Shown here piece by piece: positions 59,018 through 64,000 of a DNA stretch of 64,000 nucleotides (its first letter is position 1; each line of letters opens with the position of its first letter). Source of the stretch: AC-32 sp963755635. Its GTDB lineage: Bacteria; Actinomycetota; Thermoleophilia; Gaiellales; Gaiellaceae. The position numbers and the translations under genes are program-made. Where the stretch lies: the NCBI GenBank assembly GCA_963755635.1, contig CAVWKS010000008.1, positions 62,001-126,000 on the forward strand, read 5' to 3'. Under the pieces are notes generated by a model. It ran no database searches and was not told where the DNA came from. It saw only the letters and a list, made by a program, of their open reading frames with translations.

Positions 59018-60151
59018 TCAGCCGGTCAGGGCTGTCTCGGCGCCCACGCGGCCGAGGGCCGCGGAGAGGAGCTCGTGCTCCTCCTCGGTGCCCACCGTGA
59101 CGCGTACCGCCGTCGGCGCGCCGAAGCCGTGCGTCGGGCGGACGATCACGCCCTCGCGCAGCAGCCGCTCGAAGAACGCACGGGAGTCGCTGCCGAGGTC
59201 CGCGAAAAGGAAGTTCGCGACCGCAGGCCCGACCGGCTCGAGGCCGCGCTCGCGCATGATCGCCTCGAGCCGGCCGCGGCCCTCGGCGTTGACCTCGCGC
59301 CGCCGCGCCAGCTCTTCCGGGGAGTCGAGGCTCGCCAGCGCCGCTTCCTGCGCCGGAGTCGTGATGTCGAAGGCCCGCCGCACCTTGCCGATCGCGGTCA
59401 CGACCGCGGCCGGCGCGAGCCCGTAGCCGACCCGCAGCCCCGCGAGCCCGTAGATCTTCGAGAAGGTCCGCAGGACGACAACCCGGCGGCCGTGCTTGAG
59501 GTAGTCCTCGACGCCGTCCGGGTAGTCCGGGTCGTCGATGTACTCGAGGTAGGCCTGGTCAAGGACGGTCAGGACGTGCTCCGGCGCGCGCTCGAAGTAG
59601 GCGTCGAGCTCGGCGCGCGTGTTCGTCGTGCCGGTCGGGTTGTTCGGCAGGCAGACGTAGACGATCTTCGTGCGGGGCCCGATCGCGCCGAGCAGCCCGT
59701 CGAGGTCGTAGCGGCCGTCCCTGAGCGGCACGGTGCGCGGCACCGCTCCGAGCTTGCGCGCGTCGATCGCGTAGCTCGGGAACGACGGCCAGCCGCAGAC
59801 GATCTCGTCGCCCGGGTCGAGCATCGCCTGACTGAGGCAGTCGACGAGCCCGTCCGAGCCGGCGCCGACCACGACCTCCTCGAAGCGCAGGTCGAGCCGG
59901 TCCGCGAGCGCCGCGCGCAGGCGGTAGGCGCCGCCGTCCGGGTAGCGGTTCAGCTCGCCCGCGCAGCGCTCGATCGCCTGGCGCGCCTGCGGGAAGGGCC
60001 CGAACGGCCCTTCGTTCGACGCCAGCTTGACGACGCGCTCGAGCCCGAGCTCGCGCTGGACCTCCTCCACGGGCTTACCCGGCTCGTACGGGACGAGGTC
60101 GTTGACGGCGGGCTTGAAGAAGCTGTCCGCGATCTCCGCAATCCCGCTCAC
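59018..60151 (-). CDS. histidinol-phosphate aminotransferase-like PLP enzyme
   Basis: 377 residues from GTG 60151. Fold-type I aminotransferase: LASNEGPFGPFP, YPDGGAYRLRAAL, VCLPNNPTGTTNT, DQAYLEYIDD, FSKIYGLAGLRVGYG (PLP Lys). HisC is the nearest named group, but aromatic and other aminotransferases share these motifs. No other his gene is beside it. Divergent from MmpL by 58 bp. Confidence 0.9.
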   Translation of the reverse strand: MSGIAEIADSFFKPAVNDLVPYEPGKPVEEVQRELGLERVVKLASNEGPFGPFPQARQAIERCAGELNRYPDGGAYRLRAALADRLDLRFEEVVVGAGSDGLVDCLSQAMLDPGDEIVCGWPSFPSYAIDARKLGAVPRTVPLRDGRYDLDGLLGAIGPRTKIVYVCLPNNPTGTTNTRAELDAYFERAPEHVLTVLDQAYLEYIDDPDYPDGVEDYLKHGRRVVVLRTFSKIYGLAGLRVGYGLAPAAVVTAIGKVRRAFDITTPAQEAALASLDSPEELARRREVNAEGRGRLEAIMRERGLEPVGPAVANFLFADLGSDSRAFFERLLREGVIVRPTHGFGAPTAVRVTVGTEEEHELLSAALGRVGAETALTG

Positions 60152-60209
60152 GAAGCGGACTCTAGCGCCCGGTGGCATAAGGCCGGGGCTCGCTGGATAG
60201 GACAGCGGA

Positions 60210-62423
60210 ATGAACGTCGTCGCCTGGCTCGTTGTCCGCCTGCGCTTCCTGATCCTGCCGGCCTGGATCGTGGCAGCGGTCTTCGCGACCACTCAGCTGC
60301 CCTCGTTCGCCGACCGCGGCGGCTCGGACATCTCCGGGCTCGTCCCGGCTCACTCACCCGCGACCGCGGTCGAGGAGCGCGGGGTCAAAGCGTTCGGCAC
60401 CCCGCTCGTCTCGCGGGTCGAGGTCGTCCAGCGCGACCCGCAGGGCCTCTCGAAGGAGGCGCAGCTGCGGGCGCTGCGGCGAGCCGAGCGCATCGACCGC
60501 GGACAAGACCGCGCACTGCACAGCATCGCCTTCGCCCTCCCGGTCTCGAACGCGGGGCGGGTCTTCCCCTCCTCCCGCGAGAACGGGACCACGATCGTCA
60601 CCTACCTCTACTTCCGCCCGGCCGTCGGGCAGGGAGCCCAGCTCGCGCTGGCCCACACGTTTGCGCAGCAGATCCAACGGCGAGGCGATCACGTGGTGGG
60701 CGTGACCGGGACGATCGCGGCGCACGACGCGGAGTTCCGCGAGATCAACCGCGCCCTGCCGCTGGTCGAGGGAGCGACGGTCGCACTGATCGCCTTGATC
60801 CTGCTGCTCGTCTTCCGGGCGCCCGGGCCGCCGCTCGTCGCGCTCGGCGCCGCGGCGCTCTCGTACCTGATCTCGACGCGCGTGCTCACATGGGTCGCGG
60901 ACCGGCAGGGGCTCAGCGTCCCGAACGAGGTCGAGCCGGTGCTCGTCGCGCTCCTGCTCGGGCTCACGACCGACTACGCGGTCTTCTTCCTGTCGGGTGT
61001 CAGGCGCCGGCTCGTCGAGGGCGAGCGGCGGCTCGATGCGGTGCAGCGGTCGACGCGGCTCGTCTTGCCGATCGTCGTGACCGCCGGGTTGATCGTCGCG
61101 GTCGGCTCTGCCTCGCTCGTGATCGGCCGGCTCGGGTTCTTCCGAGCGTTCGGGCCGGGGATGGCGGTCACGGTGCTCGTCACGCTCGCGGTCGCGATCA
61201 CCGCGGTCCCCGCCGCGCTCGCGCTCTTCGGACGAGCGCTGTTCTGGCCCGGCCTGCGCTGGGCGGAGCCGCGCGAGCCCTCCCGTGCGCGCCTCGCGGT
61301 CGGGCGGTTCCTGACCCGGCGGCCGGTCGCGATCGTGCTCACTGTGTGCGTCTGCGCGGTGCTCGTCGCGCTCGCTACCGAAGGCCGCTCGACGGCGCTC
61401 GGGGTGACGATCTTCCGCGGCCTGCCGGCGGGGAACGAGGTCAGGCGCGCGGCGGACGCGGCATCCACCGGCTTCGCGCCGGGGATCGTCGCGCCGACGG
61501 AGATCCTGCTCGAGGGGCCGTCGCTCGGGACCGAGCGAGCGCAGCTCGAACAGCTCCAGGGGTTGATCTCGCGGGAGCCGGGAGTCGCGGGCGTCGTCGG
61601 CATCGCCGACCAACCACGCCAGGTGAACCGGCCGCTGTTCGTGAACGACGCGGGAAACGCGGCGCGTTTCGCCGTCGTCTCGAGCGACGAGCCGCTGAGC
61701 GCGCACGCGATCGACAACCTCCGCGTGCTCGAACACCGCTTCCCGTCGCTGCTCGAACGAGCGGGCCTAGGCGGTGTCCATGCCGGCTTCGCGGGCGACA
61801 CCGCGCTCTCCGACGACACCGTTCGCACGATCCACTCGGACATCGCGAGGGTCGCCTTCGCGCTCCTGCTCGCGAACTTCGTCCTGCTCGTGATCTTCCT
61901 GCGCGCCCTGGTCGCGCCGCTGTACCTGCTCGCGGCCAGCGTGCTCGCGCTCGCGGCATCGATCGGCCTCGCGACCTGGCTCTTCCAGGGCGTCCTCGGC
62001 CACCAGGACCTGACGTACTACGTCCCGTTCGCCGCCGCGGTGCTCCTGCTCTCGCTGGGCTCGGACTACAACATCTTCATCTCGGGCCGGATCTGGCAGG
62101 AGGCTCGCCGCAAGCCGTTCCGCGAGGCGATCCACTACGCGACGCCCCGCGCCTCCGGGACGATCACGATCGCGGCCGTCACGCTGGCGGGCTCGTTCGC
62201 GCTGCTCGCCCTGATCCCGATCCGGCCGATGCGGGAGCTCGCGTTCGTGATGGCGGCCGGGATCGTGATCGACTCGTTCCTCGTTCGCTCGCTGCTGGTG
62301 CCGTCGCTGGCAGGTGCCTTCGGCCGGCTCTCGTGGTGGCCCAACTCGCCGCCGCACCCGGAGGGCCCGAGCGCGGAGACCTCGAGCGCGGAGCCGTTCC
62401 CGGTGGGCGCGACCCGCGACTAA
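60210..62423 (+). CDS. MmpL-type RND transporter
   Basis: 737 residues, two six-helix halves. GLTTDYAVFFLSGVRRRLVEG in the first and LLSLGSDYNIFISGRIWQEARR in the second are the conserved DY-containing MMPL motifs in helices 4 and 10 that carry the proton relay. Large extracytoplasmic loops lie after helices 1 and 7. It probably exports lipids or other hydrophobic compounds. AGGA precedes ATG 60210. C-terminal tail is short and polar. Confidence 0.92.
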   Translation: MNVVAWLVVRLRFLILPAWIVAAVFATTQLPSFADRGGSDISGLVPAHSPATAVEERGVKAFGTPLVSRVEVVQRDPQGLSKEAQLRALRRAERIDRGQDRALHSIAFALPVSNAGRVFPSSRENGTTIVTYLYFRPAVGQGAQLALAHTFAQQIQRRGDHVVGVTGTIAAHDAEFREINRALPLVEGATVALIALILLLVFRAPGPPLVALGAAALSYLISTRVLTWVADRQGLSVPNEVEPVLVALLLGLTTDYAVFFLSGVRRRLVEGERRLDAVQRSTRLVLPIVVTAGLIVAVGSASLVIGRLGFFRAFGPGMAVTVLVTLAVAITAVPAALALFGRALFWPGLRWAEPREPSRARLAVGRFLTRRPVAIVLTVCVCAVLVALATEGRSTALGVTIFRGLPAGNEVRRAADAASTGFAPGIVAPTEILLEGPSLGTERAQLEQLQGLISREPGVAGVVGIADQPRQVNRPLFVNDAGNAARFAVVSSDEPLSAHAIDNLRVLEHRFPSLLERAGLGGVHAGFAGDTALSDDTVRTIHSDIARVAFALLLANFVLLVIFLRALVAPLYLLAASVLALAASIGLATWLFQGVLGHQDLTYYVPFAAAVLLLSLGSDYNIFISGRIWQEARRKPFREAIHYATPRASGTITIAAVTLAGSFALLALIPIRPMRELAFVMAAGIVIDSFLVRSLLVPSLAGAFGRLSWWPNSPPHPEGPSAETSSAEPFPVGATRD

Positions 62424-62429
62424 GGAAGG

Positions 62430-64000
62430 CTACCGCGCGGTCCGGTACGCGTGGATCTGGGCGCGCGTGACCGGCGCGCGATTCACGAGCGACGTCGAGC
62501 TCGTCACGCGGTTCAGCGGCCCGTAGGCGGGGATCTTCCCGATCAGCAGGCCGCAGGGCGGCGTGTACATCGCCTCGTAGAGCGCGTTGTCGGCCGGCTC
62601 CGGCGGTAGGCCCACGGCGAACGCCTCGATCGCGTGCCCCTGGCAATCGCCGCCGCGGACGACGTCCGCCGTCGCGTAGTCGCCGACCATCGGCCCCTGG
62701 CTCGAGCGCGGGATCTCCGCCATCGACATCGCGCCGAACGACTGCGGCCGCGTCCAGGTCGCCCCGCCGTCGACCGAGGAGACGTAGCCGACGCGCGCGA
62801 GGCAGAGGTTCTGCGGGACGTATGCCTGGCACGCCGCGACGCGGTACGTGTAGTAGAAGAGCCCGAGGTGGGCCGTCGAGCCCGATGTCGCCGAGTCGGC
62901 GGCGATTCCCGGGATGAAGTGGTCGTTCGTGTTCGACTGCCCGCCGCTGTCGGCCTCGATCGGGATCCGGACGGGGGCGCCGAAGACGGGATTCGGGTTC
63001 GCGTCGGTCGGCGCCGGCATCACGGCCATCGCGATGTCGTTCGGGTCCGCCGACGAGTTGTTCGCGACATTGTTCTTCGTCACGAACGCCCCTGCTGCGT
63101 GCGCGTAACCCAGCGCCGGCGTGATCGTGGCGCCGTTCGCTCCGTTGCAGGCGGTGCTGCCGACCGTCTGGATCGTCACGACCTCGGGGTGCTGGCCGTT
63201 CGGGTCGATTCGCAGGGTCTGGCCGGCAGCGAGGCCGGTGATGCTCCCCAGCCTGACGCACGTGTCGCCCGGGGACGCCGCAACGCTCAGGGTCGTGTTC
63301 TGCGTGCGGAAGCTGCGCGTCTGCCAGACCGCGTAGACCGCGCCCGCGCCGTCGATCGCCGACGACGGCAGCAGCGACGTGCGCAGGCCGCCGGCCACGA
63401 GGTGCTCGGCGGTCATGTTCGGCATGATCTGCGTCGGCGCCGACCAGGACACGCCGCAGTCCGTTGACGTGTACCAGCTCATCCCGTTCACCTCGATCGG
63501 CACGACGACGCGGCCGCAGGTGCCGGCCGGCGCGCCCGGAGCAGGCGGCTGGACGACCGGAACCCCGCCGATGCCGCCGGTCTGGCCGTTCGCGAGGTTC
63601 ACTGGCGCTGACCAGGTCAGGCCGCCGTCGGTCGAGCGCTGCATCTTGATCTGGTCGCCTGCGTTGCTGTTGTCGTACTCCTCGTAGCAGTTGCCGTAGC
63701 CCGCGCTCGTCGCCCAGTTGTCGCAGGTGAGCCAGTTCTTGTCGGGCGAGTCGCCGCTGGCCACGTGCGTCGCGATCGGCGGCCCCCACGTGAGGCCGTC
63801 GGTCGAGCGGTTGACGAAGACGCCTGGCACGTCGGCGTTGCCGGAGAGCCCGAGGGTGTCGATCAGCCAGACGCCGTCCTGCTCGTCGTACGCGACCGAC
63901 GGGTCGCTCGCGCGCGAGAGCGGGCCGGCATCGGTCGTCTGCTGGCCGCCGTAGATCGTCAGCGGCAGCAGGCCGTGCTGCCAGGTGCGGCCACCGTCGC
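62430..64000 (-). CDS. exported BNR/Asp-box repeat protein, 3' part
   Basis: Only the last 520 or so residues are here; the frame remains open to the right edge (DGGRTWQHGLL near the edge). At least five Asp boxes (RSTDGLTWG, RSTDGGLTWS, TSTDCGVSWS, SSVDGGATWT) indicate a sialidase-like beta-propeller. Several Cys pairs (LTCDNWATSAGYGNCYEEY) suit an extracellular protein. No catalytic Arg triad or Tyr-Glu pair was identified, so hydrolase activity is not claimed. It converges with MmpL (6-bp gap). Confidence 0.8.
   Translation of the reverse strand, partial: DGGRTWQHGLLPLTIYGGQQTTDAGPLSRASDPSVAYDEQDGVWLIDTLGLSGNADVPGVFVNRSTDGLTWGPPIATHVASGDSPDKNWLTCDNWATSAGYGNCYEEYDNSNAGDQIKMQRSTDGGLTWSAPVNLANGQTGGIGGVPVVQPPAPGAPAGTCGRVVVPIEVNGMSWYTSTDCGVSWSAPTQIMPNMTAEHLVAGGLRTSLLPSSAIDGAGAVYAVWQTRSFRTQNTTLSVAASPGDTCVRLGSITGLAAGQTLRIDPNGQHPEVVTIQTVGSTACNGANGATITPALGYAHAAGAFVTKNNVANNSSADPNDIAMAVMPAPTDANPNPVFGAPVRIPIEADSGGQSNTNDHFIPGIAADSATSGSTAHLGLFYYTYRVAACQAYVPQNLCLARVGYVSSVDGGATWTRPQSFGAMSMAEIPRSSQGPMVGDYATADVVRGGDCQGHAIEAFAVGLPPEPADNALYEAMYTPPCGLLIGKIPAYGPLNRVTSSTSLVNRAPVTRAQIHAYRTAR

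Overview
High-GC, densely packed chromosomal DNA. The codon use, GTG/TTG starts, ATGA/GTGA/TTGA overlaps, tRNA genes without encoded CCA, a WhiG/FliA-type sigma factor, CopC-CopD, two CtaG-like proteins, MmpL and MeaB genes all point to an actinobacterium. A deep soil lineage such as Thermoleophilia (Gaiellales/Solirubrobacterales) fits best, but this is inference from gene content. No phage, CRISPR array or insertion sequence is recognisable. One small tRNA-targeted insertion is.

Layout. 1-200: tail of a TPR protein. 330-4315 (minus): a translationally coupled phospholipid set (PAP2 phosphatase, diacylglycerol kinase-like, DUF1206 membrane protein, phospholipase D-like), with a second PAP2 gene diverging at 4334. 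5313-5970: two copies of a small Cys-containing protein, the first frameshifted. 6040-7770: acyl-CoA synthetase, hairpin terminator, tRNA-Gly. 7795-15090: RNase HI, a YqfO-like protein, a terpene-cyclase-fold protein, a transglycosylase/M15 fusion, aldehyde dehydrogenase, cupin, 5'-nucleotidase (apparent CTG start) and hypotheticals. 15117-17159: an EF-G paralogue. 17196-23080: alpha-glucoside uptake and hydrolysis (GH13, MalK-like ATPase, two permeases, binding protein). 23164-24289: sigma factor, small membrane protein, tRNA-Trp.

24253-26470 is bounded by a perfect 37-bp repeat of the tRNA-Trp 3' half and holds only small genes: a probable integrated element or its remnant. 26670-28267: three secreted proteins flanked by a 45-bp imperfect direct repeat. 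28393-33569: a hypothetical, a pappalysin-like metalloprotease, a Flp pilin, a lone contractile tail-tube (gp19) protein in a run with a thioredoxin-fold protein, and an MpsC/DUF2294 protein.

33556-34254 is a methyltransferase interrupted by two adjacent in-frame TGA codons, directly followed by a hairpin that fits bacterial SECIS rules. It is the most interesting object in the window. 34295-43929 holds leucine/acyl-CoA catabolism (acyl-CoA carboxylase beta and biotin subunits, enoyl-CoA hydratase, acyl-CoA dehydrogenase), with a divergent oxidase/DapA-like pair, SCP2 and PepA. 43877-50949 is a copper and cytochrome-oxidase assembly neighbourhood. 51006-52324 is a frameshifted MBL-rhodanese gene. 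52316-57673 is a tight minus-strand run (MeaB, threonine dehydratase, adenylate cyclase-AAA-TPR). MFS, HisC-like, MmpL and the 3' part of a BNR-repeat gene close the window.

A caution for all gene calls: five otherwise intact genes carry six or seven one-base insertions, all in the same (+1) sense. The small copy at 5313 adds another. Sequence error is a serious alternative to real gene decay.
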